NCBI GenBank assembly: GCA_045661205.1
Contig: JAZRFE010000044.1
Coordinates: 12,651 to 76,650, forward strand
Direction of reading: 5' to 3'
DNA from: HGM04593 sp045661205
GTDB lineage: Bacteria; Bacteroidota; Bacteroidia; Bacteroidales; Bacteroidaceae
Length of the DNA stretch: 64,000 bases
The notes beneath the pieces were generated by a model, which saw only the letters and a list, made by a program, of their open reading frames with translations, searched no databases and had not been told where the DNA came from. The translations under genes were made by a program, and so were the position numbers. Within the stretch, counting starts at the first letter, position 1; the number at the start of each line of letters is the position of its first letter. Shown here piece after piece: positions 8,289 through 17,336 of the stretch.

Positions 8289-10208
8289 ATGAAATTCAAG
8301 ATAGATAAAATAGGATTCTTAAGCCCTTACATTGTATGGGCCAGCGACACTTTTTTATCCATAGCATCTACAATTTTCATATATCTGCTGTTCTACTACA
8401 CCTTCGATGTGGCAATAGACACCCGCATGATGCGCAAAGTGATAATCTTCTCATTTATCACAAGTGCGCTGTGGACATATATATGCAAGACCTATATCGG
8501 CATCATACGCCACACCATGATTGGCGAGCTTTCCCGCATATCATACGCCATGCTGTTGAAGATGCTCTCGTTCATCATCTTCTACCATTTAACACTCGAA
8601 TACACAGGAAAGTTCATCTACACGCTGGTGATAACAGACTTTTTGAGTTCAATATTTTTCCTTATCACCACCCGCATCATCATTGTAAACTTCTATTACA
8701 TGATGACAAGACATATTGACGAGAAGAAAGAGGATGTTCTCATCTACGGTACCACCCAGGCTGCCATAAGCCTTGCAGCACACCTGAGAAGAATTAACAG
8801 CAACTACAATGTAAAGGGTTTTGTAACACGTCTGCGCCACAACAAAAAGATACAGATTATGGGGCGTCCTGTTTACAAGATAAGCTGCATAGAAGATATA
8901 AAGCGACTTAACAAAGAGAAAAACATCACAACGATACTCTTCACAAACATCGAAAGTCTAAAGAACAACGAAATAGTAAGCTACTGTCTGAAGTCGAACA
9001 TCACGATGCGCATGGCCCCCCTTGCCGAGACCAAGAACAGTAACACAGCACTGCAAGTGCGTAACATACAAATCGAAGACCTGCTCAACAGAGAAGAGAT
9101 AGTCATCAACTTCGAGAACATCCAGAAGGAGCTTAATGGCAGCACCATCATGGTTACAGGAGCTGCAGGCAGCATAGGAAGCGAGTTGTGCCGTCAGTTG
9201 TGCGTGTTCAAACCCGAAAAGCTGGTGCTGCTCGATTTTTCTGAGACAGCACTCTACTATATAGACTTGGAGCTTAAGAAAAAACACCCCGAACAGGAGA
9301 TACACTCCATTATAGTGAACATACGCGACAAACAGCGAGTGGAGAACATGATTGAGAGATATCGCCCTGCGGTAATCTTCCACGCGGCAGCCTACAAACA
9401 CGTGCCACTGATGGAAGAGTTTCCCTGCGAGGCCGTTCGCACAAACATCGGTGGAACACAAATTTTAGCTGACACAGCAATAAAATACGGAGTCAAGAAA
9501 TTTATCATGATTTCTACCGACAAAGCCGTGCGCCCGGGAAATGTGATGGGAGCAAGCAAACTCATTGCCGAAATGTACATTCAGAGCCTGGGAACAGCCA
9601 TCAAAGAGGGACACATCAAGGGAGAAACCAAGTTTGTGACAACACGATTCGGCAACGTGCTCGGCAGCAACGGCAGTGTCATTCCCCTGTTCCGCCAGCA
9701 GATTGCCAACGGTGGTCCCGTCACCATCACCCACCCCGACATCATACGCTACTTCATGACAATACCAGAGGCGTGCCGCCTGGTGCTCGAAGCAGCGTTC
9801 ATGGGCGAGGGTAACGATGTATTTGTCTTCGACATGGGCGAGCCGGTGAAGATTCTCGACCTTGCTACGAAAATGATTCGTCTGAGCGGACTGCGCCCGG
9901 GAGAAGATATAAAGATAGAGTTCAGCGGACTGCGCCCGGGAGAGAAGCTCTACGAGGAACTGCTCTACCAAAAGGAGATAACCATACCTACAAAAAACAA
10001 AAAGATATTTCACGCGCAAAGCACACGCAAAGAATACAACCAATTAAATGCACAGATAATCAACCTGCTGGAAGTGGCAAGCACAGGCAGCCGATACCAG
10101 ATTGTAGAGTGCATGAAAAAGATAAACAGCGAATTCAAGAGCCAGGCATCAGTCTACGAGCAGATAGACGAAAAGCTGGCCGACAATTGCGGAAGCATTA
10201 AACAATAG
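8289..10208 (+). CDS. Membrane nucleoside-diphosphate-sugar 4,6-dehydratase (CapD/PglF/WbpM type)
   Basis: 639 residues. Four hydrophobic segments occupy about residues 10-125. A CoA-binding-like domain follows, then an extended SDR Rossmann domain with VTGAAGSIGSELC (about residues 287-299), STDKAVRP and MGASKL (about 409-425). This architecture is that of inverting or non-inverting UDP-GlcNAc 4,6-dehydratases, which give the 4-keto-6-deoxy intermediate for bacillosamine, fucosamine or quinovosamine sugars. With the aminotransferase at 12773, the PglD-like enzyme at 45607 and the PglC-like transferase at 46226, a PglF role is the best inference. It is translated directly after the heptamer repeat. 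Confidence 0.88.
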   Translation: MKFKIDKIGFLSPYIVWASDTFLSIASTIFIYLLFYYTFDVAIDTRMMRKVIIFSFITSALWTYICKTYIGIIRHTMIGELSRISYAMLLKMLSFIIFYHLTLEYTGKFIYTLVITDFLSSIFFLITTRIIIVNFYYMMTRHIDEKKEDVLIYGTTQAAISLAAHLRRINSNYNVKGFVTRLRHNKKIQIMGRPVYKISCIEDIKRLNKEKNITTILFTNIESLKNNEIVSYCLKSNITMRMAPLAETKNSNTALQVRNIQIEDLLNREEIVINFENIQKELNGSTIMVTGAAGSIGSELCRQLCVFKPEKLVLLDFSETALYYIDLELKKKHPEQEIHSIIVNIRDKQRVENMIERYRPAVIFHAAAYKHVPLMEEFPCEAVRTNIGGTQILADTAIKYGVKKFIMISTDKAVRPGNVMGASKLIAEMYIQSLGTAIKEGHIKGETKFVTTRFGNVLGSNGSVIPLFRQQIANGGPVTITHPDIIRYFMTIPEACRLVLEAAFMGEGNDVFVFDMGEPVKILDLATKMIRLSGLRPGEDIKIEFSGLRPGEKLYEELLYQKEITIPTKNKKIFHAQSTRKEYNQLNAQIINLLEVASTGSRYQIVECMKKINSEFKSQASVYEQIDEKLADNCGSIKQ

Positions 10209-10261
10209 CACAAAGAAAAAAATATAACAAACAAGATAAAAACCAACTAAAAGAAAATCGC

Positions 10262-11437
10262 ATGAAAAAAATTATTGGATTTTTTATGATGCTGTTTCTC
10301 GTTAGCAGTGTAACAAACGCACAAGACGCGACACTTGCCACCGAGCCAAAAGCTACAACGGAGACCGTATTTTGGGTAGACTCCACAGCTAACAACGCAA
10401 AACTTTTGAACAAAAGTAAATTCAAAGACAACTGGTTCCTTGGAATACATGCAGGAACATTCCTCTCATGGGGTAGCGGCACCAACAATGCCGACTTTGT
10501 CTCGTTGATTCGTCCCGCAGCAGGTCTCTCATTCGGTAAATGGCTGGCACCCGCCGGAGGTTTCCGTTTGCAGGCACTCTATGGTAACAACAGAGGATAT
10601 GTCAATGAAGTATCTAAAGGCTACTCATGGCACACATTATCGGGTTCTTTCGACGCGCTCATCAACTTCAGCAACATCTTCTGCGGCTACAGTGAGACAC
10701 GTCTTTTCAACCTCATCGGAGTGCTTGGCGTAGGTGTCGATCACACGTTCGGTTTCGACGATAAAGGCTGGAACGAGGGCGAGGCATATTTCAACACAAA
10801 CAGCACAACCTCAATGACAGTACGCGCCGGTCTCATGGCACAGTTCCGCGTGCACGAGGCATGGGACCTCAACATCGAGGCAGTTAATACATGGATTGAC
10901 GACGAGTATGATGGTCAGGTAACAAACAACACCTACGACGGCCACTTGAACATTCTCGTAGGCGCAGTGTACCGTTTCAAGAACCACGACAATTCACGAC
11001 AATTCACTTACGCACGTCGCAGCGTAACAAAATACGACGCGTTGAACGACCTTCTCGATAGTCTGCGCGCCGAGAACAAAAAGCCCATCGAGCCCGAAAT
11101 CATCATCAAGAAAGAGACTGTAAAGAGCAACCACATCCGCACAATCATCAGCTTCGAGAAAAACGTTTCAAAAATCAACCGTCTGCAAGAAGTGAACGTC
11201 TACACAGCAGCACAAGCACTTGCACAGATTGAGGATGGCGACCTTTACATCACCATCAACGGAAATGGAGAAGGTATGAATACAGAACTTTTCATGCAAC
11301 GTGCACAGTCTATCCGCGACATGCTTATAGAGAGCTTCAACGTAGCGGCCGGCAACATCTTCATCGAGAAGAACCCCGCATTCGTAAACTCACTAGCTCC
11401 CGAAAAGGATTGTGTAATTCTCTATGTAAACGAATAA
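10262..11437 (+). CDS. OmpA-like outer membrane protein, degenerate C-terminal domain
   Basis: 391 residues. An Ala-Gln-terminated signal peptide (about residues 1-21) precedes an eight-stranded-type barrel (about 55-250) and an OmpA-C-like tail (about 285-391). In the tail the residues that normally bind diaminopimelate are not preserved: the TGYAD-type strand reads INGNGEGM. Peptidoglycan binding is therefore doubtful. It is the first of two tandem paralogues (next at 11459, 21 nt away) sharing KDNWFLG/TDNWFVG IHAG motifs. It sits inside the capsule operon, so a role as envelope partner for polysaccharide export or surface retention is possible but unproven. Confidence 0.75.
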   Translation: MKKIIGFFMMLFLVSSVTNAQDATLATEPKATTETVFWVDSTANNAKLLNKSKFKDNWFLGIHAGTFLSWGSGTNNADFVSLIRPAAGLSFGKWLAPAGGFRLQALYGNNRGYVNEVSKGYSWHTLSGSFDALINFSNIFCGYSETRLFNLIGVLGVGVDHTFGFDDKGWNEGEAYFNTNSTTSMTVRAGLMAQFRVHEAWDLNIEAVNTWIDDEYDGQVTNNTYDGHLNILVGAVYRFKNHDNSRQFTYARRSVTKYDALNDLLDSLRAENKKPIEPEIIIKKETVKSNHIRTIISFEKNVSKINRLQEVNVYTAAQALAQIEDGDLYITINGNGEGMNTELFMQRAQSIRDMLIESFNVAAGNIFIEKNPAFVNSLAPEKDCVILYVNE

Positions 11438-11458
11438 TAACCACATAATAGAACAAAT

Positions 11459-12688
11459 ATGAAAAGAGTAATCAACATATTGACCATTATACTCTGCACA
11501 CTGCCTATGTGGGTACAGGCGCAGGACATCAATGTAAAGCCCGACACTATACGCGCCATCAAGAAATACAAAGGAACAGACAACTGGTTCGTGGGAGTGC
11601 ATGCAGGAGTCAACCACTCAATCTCGGAGAATGCCCGTCACGGCAGTTTCTGGGACATGACAAAACCCAGCTTCGCAATATCAGCAGGTAAATACTTAAG
11701 CCCCGCGCTCGGAGTACGTTTGCAGTTCGGCTACCACCAGCAGCAGAGCCGCGCCAACGAAGAGGCAATAAAATACAACCCCATGATCAATGGTGACGGT
11801 AACTACGGTTTCAACATTTGGTCGGGCTATTTGGACGGACTCTTCAACCTGAACAATATCTTTGCTCAGTACAACGAGAATACACGTCTCAACTTCATCG
11901 GATTCCTCGGTCTCGGTTTCAACTACACAAACAACTTCGACAGCAAGGTGAAGACATGGAACAACGAGACAACAGCCGAGGGACTTCCCGTCGAGGGACG
12001 CTACAAAATCTACACCGACGATGCAGCATACTTCTCGGGACGTGTAGGTCTTATGGCAAGCTATCATCTGAACAAAACTCTCGACCTCTCACTCGAAGGT
12101 ACAATGAACATCGTTGACGACGGCTACAACGGAAACCGCTACGACAACCGCTACGATGCATATATATCTGCAATGTTGGGACTTACCTACCACTTCAAAG
12201 ACCAATACGACGACCATCGTTTCCGCTATGTAGAAGTTAGCGATGCCGACGTCATTGCCAAACTCAACGACCTGATTGCCGAGGAGAGAGCAGTTGTTCG
12301 CGAGCCCGAAAAGGTTGTGAAGGTAGAGAAAGAGGTATTCCGCAGCGAAATTCTTAACATGACCGTGTCGTTCATCATCGACAAGTACAACATCACAGCA
12401 ATACAGAAGAACAACGTTGCTGAAGTTGCTAAATATCTCGAGGAGCATCCCGAGGTGAACATCGTTGTAACAGGTTACGCCGACGTACAGACAGCCTACC
12501 CTGCCTACAACCTCAAGCTTTCGGAGCGTCGTGCAAAATCGGTCTTCAACTGCTTGGTTAATGAGTTTGGCGTATCACCCGACCGTCTGCGCATCGACTT
12601 CAAGGGCGACACCATCCAGCCCTATAAGATGAAAAACGAATGGAACCGTGTAGTAATCTTCATGACAGAACCCAGAAACGAAAAATAA
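11459..12688 (+). CDS. OmpA family outer membrane protein with peptidoglycan-binding domain
   Basis: 409 residues. Signal peptide about 1-21 (WVQAQ), beta-barrel about 35-255, short linker, then a typical OmpA C-terminal domain (about 295-405). VVTGYAD and YNLKLSERRAKSV carry the conserved Asp and Arg that contact diaminopimelate. It anchors the outer membrane to the cell wall. It is the tandem paralogue of the gene before it, and a long perfect inverted repeat follows its stop. Confidence 0.85.
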   Translation: MKRVINILTIILCTLPMWVQAQDINVKPDTIRAIKKYKGTDNWFVGVHAGVNHSISENARHGSFWDMTKPSFAISAGKYLSPALGVRLQFGYHQQQSRANEEAIKYNPMINGDGNYGFNIWSGYLDGLFNLNNIFAQYNENTRLNFIGFLGLGFNYTNNFDSKVKTWNNETTAEGLPVEGRYKIYTDDAAYFSGRVGLMASYHLNKTLDLSLEGTMNIVDDGYNGNRYDNRYDAYISAMLGLTYHFKDQYDDHRFRYVEVSDADVIAKLNDLIAEERAVVREPEKVVKVEKEVFRSEILNMTVSFIIDKYNITAIQKNNVAEVAKYLEEHPEVNIVVTGYADVQTAYPAYNLKLSERRAKSVFNCLVNEFGVSPDRLRIDFKGDTIQPYKMKNEWNRVVIFMTEPRNEK

Positions 12689-12696
12689 TTACATGC

Positions 12697-12736
12697 TTTA
12701 GAATAACTGTTGGTCGAGACCAACAGTTATTCTAAA
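12697..12736 (+). terminator. 40-bp near-perfect inverted repeat between ompA-like genes and the aminotransferase
   Basis: Arms 12697-12715 and 12718-12736 are exact reverse complements around a central GA. The core is AACTGTTGGT/ACCAACAGTT. There is no T-run after the right arm, so this may be a partial terminator, an mRNA-end stabiliser for the OMP genes, or a protein-binding dyad. A TTG start for the next gene inside it (12710) is unlikely; the ATG at 12773 is preferred. Confidence 0.6.
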
Positions 12737-12772
12737 ATATACTTCCCAAGTAAAAACACAAAAAAAACGACG

Positions 12773-13912
12773 ATGAGCAAAATATGGTTATCACTGGCTC
12801 ACATGGGCGGAGCGGAACAGCAATACATACGCGAAGCCTTTGATACCAACTGGGTTACACCGTTAGGCCCTAACGTCGACGGCTTTGAGAACGACATAAA
12901 GGAATGGCTCATACGTCAAGGAGGAGAAGAAAAATTCATCACTGCGTTAGCCTCGGGCACCTCGGCAATACACCTTGCACTGGTGCTAATGGGCATAGGT
13001 AAAGGCGACGAGGTTATATGCCAGAGCTTCACCTTTGCAGCATCGGCCAACCCCATCTGCTACGTGGGTGCCACACCGATACTCATCGACAGTGAGCCGG
13101 GCACATGGAACCTGAGCCCCGAACTGCTAGAAGAGGCCATTGCAGACCGCAAGAAAAAGAGTGGCAAACTGCCACGCGCCATCATTGTCGTACATCTGTA
13201 CGGCATTCCCGCACGCATGAACGAGATACTTGCCATTGCCAATCGTTACGGCATTCCCGTCATCGAAGATGCAGCCGAAGCAATGGGCAGCATATACGAC
13301 GGCAAGCCCTGTGGCACACTTGGCAACTACGGAATATTCTCGTTCAACGGCAACAAAATGATAACCACCTCGGGAGGAGGAGCGCTTATATGTAACAGCA
13401 AGAGCGACAGCGACAAAGCAAAATTCTATGCTACACAGGCACGCGAACCATTCCCCCACTATCAACACGAAAAGATAGGATATAACTATCGCATGAGTAA
13501 TATCTCGGCAGGCATCGGTCGCGGTCAGATGCAGACCCTCGACTACCACATCGAACGACGCCGCGCCATACACAGCATGTACACCGAAAAACTGAGGAAC
13601 ATCCCAGGAATTACAGTGAAAGAGCCACAAAGCGATGCACCCATGAAAGCAAACTTCTGGCTCACATGCATAGAAATTGACAGCACAATAACAGGAAAAA
13701 CACGCGACGAGATTGCAGCACAGCTTGCCGCGGCCGACATTGAGAGCCGCCCGCTGTGGAAACCCATGCACATGCAACCCGTCTTTGCCCAAGCACCCGC
13801 CTACACCAACGGCATCTCCCAAGCCGCCTTCGAGTGTGGCCTGTGCATACCCTCGGGCCCCATGGTTACCGACGAAAACATCGACTACATCGTGGAGCAA
13901 CTGACTAAATAA
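12773..13912 (+). CDS. DegT/DnrJ/EryC1/StrS family PLP-dependent sugar aminotransferase (PglE-like)
   Basis: 379 residues from the ATG at 12773 (MSKIWLSLAHMGG). Hallmarks are ALASGTSAIHLAL (PLP phosphate binding), VIEDAAEAMGS (cofactor Asp) and FSFNGNKM with the Schiff-base Lys195. These enzymes transaminate NDP-4-keto-6-deoxy sugars. Together with the dehydratase at 8289 it would give a UDP-4-amino-4,6-dideoxy sugar. The upstream hairpin and the lack of a downstream gap place it in the capsule operon. Confidence 0.9.
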   Translation: MSKIWLSLAHMGGAEQQYIREAFDTNWVTPLGPNVDGFENDIKEWLIRQGGEEKFITALASGTSAIHLALVLMGIGKGDEVICQSFTFAASANPICYVGATPILIDSEPGTWNLSPELLEEAIADRKKKSGKLPRAIIVVHLYGIPARMNEILAIANRYGIPVIEDAAEAMGSIYDGKPCGTLGNYGIFSFNGNKMITTSGGGALICNSKSDSDKAKFYATQAREPFPHYQHEKIGYNYRMSNISAGIGRGQMQTLDYHIERRRAIHSMYTEKLRNIPGITVKEPQSDAPMKANFWLTCIEIDSTITGKTRDEIAAQLAAADIESRPLWKPMHMQPVFAQAPAYTNGISQAAFECGLCIPSGPMVTDENIDYIVEQLTK

Positions 13913-13939
13913 AGGAAACAACAAAAACAGCATATAAAC

Positions 13940-14749
13940 ATGAATATAAAAAGAATAGCACAATTACTTACAATAGCCGCAATAGCCATGTTCAGCTCGT
14001 GTGCATCGCGCAAGGACTACATCTACCTGCAAGACATGAACGAATTGCAAGAGTACCCTGTGATACAAAAATACGAGGCCATCATCCACCGCGACGACAA
14101 ACTGAACATTACGGTAAACAGCAAAAACCCCGAGCTTGCACTACCCTTCAATATCGACGGAGGCTCGTACAGCGTGGGAGAGAACGGCGAGATACGCAGC
14201 ACCGCTGCGCCAGTAAACAGCAAAGAGCCTCAAGGCTATCTTGTAGACGTGAAGGGCGACATCGACTTCCCCGTACTTGGCAAGCTGCACGTCGAAGGAC
14301 TCACACGCGCACAGCTCACATCGCTCATCAAAAAGAGACTCATTGAAGACGGACACATTGCCGACCCCATAGTAACGGTAAACTTCATGAACTTTAAGTT
14401 CTCGGTGTTGGGCGAAGTAAACGGCGTTGGAACATACGAAATCACCGGCGACCGCATCACGCTGCTCGAAGCTATTGCAATGGCAGGTGACCTGCGTTCT
14501 ACTGCCCGCCTCGACCGCATCGGCGTCATCAGAGAGTATGGCAACAAACGCCGCATATTGTTCCACGACATACGCTCGAAAGATATATTCCTGTCGCCCT
14601 GCTACTATCTGCAACAGAACGACATTGTATATGTTGAGCCTACAAGACAGAAGGCCGACGAGCATGACCAGCGCAAGTTGAGCCGCATACAAACACTGCT
14701 CTCTTTCATCACTTCACTGACCTCGATAATACTTATCGCAACCAACTAA
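13940..14749 (+). CDS. Wza-like polysaccharide export lipoprotein (BexD/CtrA/VexA family)
   Basis: 269 residues. Lipoprotein signal with FSSC (Cys21). A polysaccharide-export domain (about 45-125, RDDKLNITVNSKNPELALPF) and a SLBB domain follow (about 150-230, FSVLGEVNGVGTYEI). A C-terminal hydrophobic segment (about 248-268) ends the protein, as in Bacteroidota Wza homologues. It forms the outer-membrane channel for the polysaccharide with the Wzc-like protein 36 nt downstream. Confidence 0.9.
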   Translation: MNIKRIAQLLTIAAIAMFSSCASRKDYIYLQDMNELQEYPVIQKYEAIIHRDDKLNITVNSKNPELALPFNIDGGSYSVGENGEIRSTAAPVNSKEPQGYLVDVKGDIDFPVLGKLHVEGLTRAQLTSLIKKRLIEDGHIADPIVTVNFMNFKFSVLGEVNGVGTYEITGDRITLLEAIAMAGDLRSTARLDRIGVIREYGNKRRILFHDIRSKDIFLSPCYYLQQNDIVYVEPTRQKADEHDQRKLSRIQTLLSFITSLTSIILIATN

Positions 14750-14785
14750 AACCGACACAAACAACAAACCCAATAGAGACGTAAA

Positions 14786-17224
14786 ATGGTAAAAATGAGC
14801 GAACAGCAAAACCTTAGTGCCGACAAAACCACAACCGTCGGCGGAGGTTTCAATATAAACCCATTGGACATAATAATGTACCTTCTATCAAACTGGTACT
14901 GGTTTGTCATATCCATAGCAATATTCGGAGGCTACGCATGGTACCAATATGCCAAGACACCTTACATGTACATGCGCTCGGCAACAGTAATGATAAAAGG
15001 TGCAACACATCGCAACGTACCCGGAGGCATGGAGCGTTTCCAGACATACTCCTATACAAACATCTCGAACGAAATACTTCAGTTGAAGTCGTACAAACTA
15101 ATGAAAGACGCAGTGAAACGCCTCGATGCAAACACCTGCTACATAATAATGGACAACCTGCGCGAAAAGGAACTTTACACACAGTCGCCCGTTAAGGTAT
15201 CGTTCATCGACGAAAATGCACCTCGCACATGCAGTTTCTACATAGAGGCACTCGATGCCAAAAGAGTGAAACTTAGCAATTTTGAAAACGGTAGCAAGAT
15301 GGAGGTGAACCTGGGAGATACAGTGAAATCGCCTGTTGGAAATATAATCGTCACCCCCACCCTGCACTACGGTGAGAGCTGGTACGACACAGCCATAGAG
15401 GTGCGTCGCCAGAGCATAGACGCCATAGCCAGCCTGTTCCGTGGCAACCTGAGCGTAAGCCAGACCGAGAGCGACGCAGCGATACTCTACGTATCACTCG
15501 CCGACTACAACACAGCGCGCGCCGAGGATGTACTCAACACCTTGATAAACATCTACAACGAGGAGACCATCAAGGACAAGAACCAAGCAATGACCAATGC
15601 CTCAAACTTCATCAATGAACGTCTGGTACTCATTGAAAAGGAGCTGGGCACAGTGGAGTCGGACATCGAAAAATACAAGAAGAGCAACGACATGATAGAC
15701 ATAAGCTCGGCAGCCAGCATGTCAATGTCGCAGAAACAGCAATACAGCAGCCAAACAAAAGAGTTGCAGATGGAGTTGAAAATGGCGCAATATATAAAGG
15801 AATACCTCGAGGACCCCACCAAAGCACGCGACCTTATCCCCGCAAACACAGGTGTGAACATGAACATCGAGAGCCAGATTGCCATATACAACACCAACAA
15901 ACTGAAACGTGACAAGCTCATCGAGGGCAGCAGCGACAGGAACCCTGTGGTACAAGAGCTTAACCTTGCACTCAACGCCATGCGTCAGAACATTATAGGC
16001 GCGGTGGAAAACACCATCACCGGAATCACCGCCAAGCTGAACGAGGCACAAAACATGGCATCGGAGGCACAGTACAAGGTTGCAAACATCCCCACCAAGC
16101 AGCGCGAAATGACATCGATACAGCGTCAGCACCGCATAAAAGAGGAACTGTACCTGTACCTCTTGAACAAACGCGAAGAGAACATTCTGGCACGTGCCAC
16201 CACCGAGTACGACGCACGAGTACTCGACCCCGCCGGTGGCGACGACACCCCCATTTCACCCAACGCAAAATCGCAGATAGTACAAGGAGTGATGAAAGGT
16301 GCTGCACTGCCGTTTGTAGTGCTGCTGGCACTGCTCTTCTTCGACACACGCATACGCAGCCGCAAGGATATTGAAGACGCAACAAGCGTACCCTTCTTGG
16401 GAGAGATACCCAACGACAGAAACAAGAAAAAGGAAAAGATAAACGGCGAAGAGAAGATTGTGCTGAACATGGGCGGACGCGACATGATATCCGAAGCCTT
16501 CCGCATTGTGCGCACAAACATGAACTTCATGCGTGTGAAGTCCGAAGAGATAAAGGTAATCACATTCAGCTCTTTCGGAGCAGGTGCAGGAAAAACCTAC
16601 GTATCGATTCACCTTGCAGCAAGTTTCGCACAGACAAACAAGAAAATCATCTTCATAGACCTTGACATACGCAAACGCACACTCACCACAATGTGCGCCC
16701 TGCAAAAAGAGCATAAAGGTATCACCACCTATCTTGCAGGTAACTCTACGATAGATGAAATAATTCACAAGGATCAGTTGTGCGAGAATATGGATATAAT
16801 TCCCGCAGGCCCCTTGGCACCCAACCCCTCGGAGCTGTTGATGAGCGAGCGTCTCGACGAGCTTATCGCCGAGTTGCGCACACGTTACGACTACATCTTC
16901 CTCGACAACGTACCTGTGCACATTATCGCCGACGCAAGCATCACCAATCGCGTAACAGACCTTACAATATTCGTACTGCGCGTGGGCAAGATAGACCGCC
17001 GCATGCTACCCGAAATTGAGAAACTCTATCGCGAAGAAAAACTAAAGAACATGGCACTTATCCTCAATGGCAGCATACCCAAACGCATGGGTTATGGATA
17101 TGGTTACGGCTACGGTTATGGTTATGGTTACGGCTATGGTTATGGTTACGGCTATGGCTACGGAGAAGAGCCAAGCAAGAAAGAGCGCCTGAAAGCCATG
17201 CTGAAAATAAAGAAGAAGGACTAA
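14786..17224 (+). CDS. Wzc-like polysaccharide co-polymerase with fused BY-kinase domain and (Gly-Tyr)12 tail
   Basis: 812 residues. A Wzz domain lies between two membrane segments (about 30-55 and 505-525) with a periplasmic coiled-coil region (about 250-450). The cytoplasmic BY-kinase domain has an altered Walker A (FGAGAGKT, about 597-606), Walker A' FIDLDIRKR (about 623) and Walker B-like YIFLDNVP (about 702, where families usually show DTPP). The tail at about 768-792 is twelve consecutive Gly-Tyr pairs, the presumed autophosphorylation cluster. It controls chain length and export with the Wza-like lipoprotein. A second ATG lies three codons in. Confidence 0.9.
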   Translation: MVKMSEQQNLSADKTTTVGGGFNINPLDIIMYLLSNWYWFVISIAIFGGYAWYQYAKTPYMYMRSATVMIKGATHRNVPGGMERFQTYSYTNISNEILQLKSYKLMKDAVKRLDANTCYIIMDNLREKELYTQSPVKVSFIDENAPRTCSFYIEALDAKRVKLSNFENGSKMEVNLGDTVKSPVGNIIVTPTLHYGESWYDTAIEVRRQSIDAIASLFRGNLSVSQTESDAAILYVSLADYNTARAEDVLNTLINIYNEETIKDKNQAMTNASNFINERLVLIEKELGTVESDIEKYKKSNDMIDISSAASMSMSQKQQYSSQTKELQMELKMAQYIKEYLEDPTKARDLIPANTGVNMNIESQIAIYNTNKLKRDKLIEGSSDRNPVVQELNLALNAMRQNIIGAVENTITGITAKLNEAQNMASEAQYKVANIPTKQREMTSIQRQHRIKEELYLYLLNKREENILARATTEYDARVLDPAGGDDTPISPNAKSQIVQGVMKGAALPFVVLLALLFFDTRIRSRKDIEDATSVPFLGEIPNDRNKKKEKINGEEKIVLNMGGRDMISEAFRIVRTNMNFMRVKSEEIKVITFSSFGAGAGKTYVSIHLAASFAQTNKKIIFIDLDIRKRTLTTMCALQKEHKGITTYLAGNSTIDEIIHKDQLCENMDIIPAGPLAPNPSELLMSERLDELIAELRTRYDYIFLDNVPVHIIADASITNRVTDLTIFVLRVGKIDRRMLPEIEKLYREEKLKNMALILNGSIPKRMGYGYGYGYGYGYGYGYGYGYGYGYGEEPSKKERLKAMLKIKKKD
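17089..17165 (+). repeat. In-frame GGNTAY tandem repeat encoding (Gly-Tyr)12
   Basis: Twelve consecutive hexamer-like Gly-Tyr units. An 18-nt unit (Gly-Tyr-Gly-Tyr-Gly-Tyr) is repeated nearly exactly in the middle, so copy number can change by slippage without loss of frame. Confidence 0.9.
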
Positions 17225-17283
17225 GCAAAACAACTGCCCTGCTAAGATTAGAGAACTGCAAACAAATGTTAAATATTGTTAAA

Positions 17284-17336
17284 ATGAAAAAAGATTCACT
17301 ACCCCTAAAATCACACACGTTGTCACTGAGGATTTG
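17284..17336 (+). other. Out-of-frame leader of the first precursor-like gene (A6 tract, one base short)
   Basis: ATG at 17284 followed by six A's reads 17 codons and stops at TGA. In the frame of the downstream protein the same bases encode KRFTTPKITHVVTEDLMAG. This aligns with KRKFYAPVVTEVVNEVLMAG of the paralogue at 17868. One extra A after the ATG would restore a full-length product. An in-frame TAA at 17280 rules out an upstream start. Confidence 0.75.

Noticed and set aside
9880..9950. Direct repeat AGCGGACTGCGCCCGGGAGA within the dehydratase gene
   Set aside because: Both copies encode the SGLRPGE motif, which normally occurs in two related forms in this family; no sign of recent duplication.
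12710..12772. TTG start for the aminotransferase inside the inverted repeat
   Set aside because: Family homology begins at MSKIW (12773) and the extra residues are only the hairpin translated.
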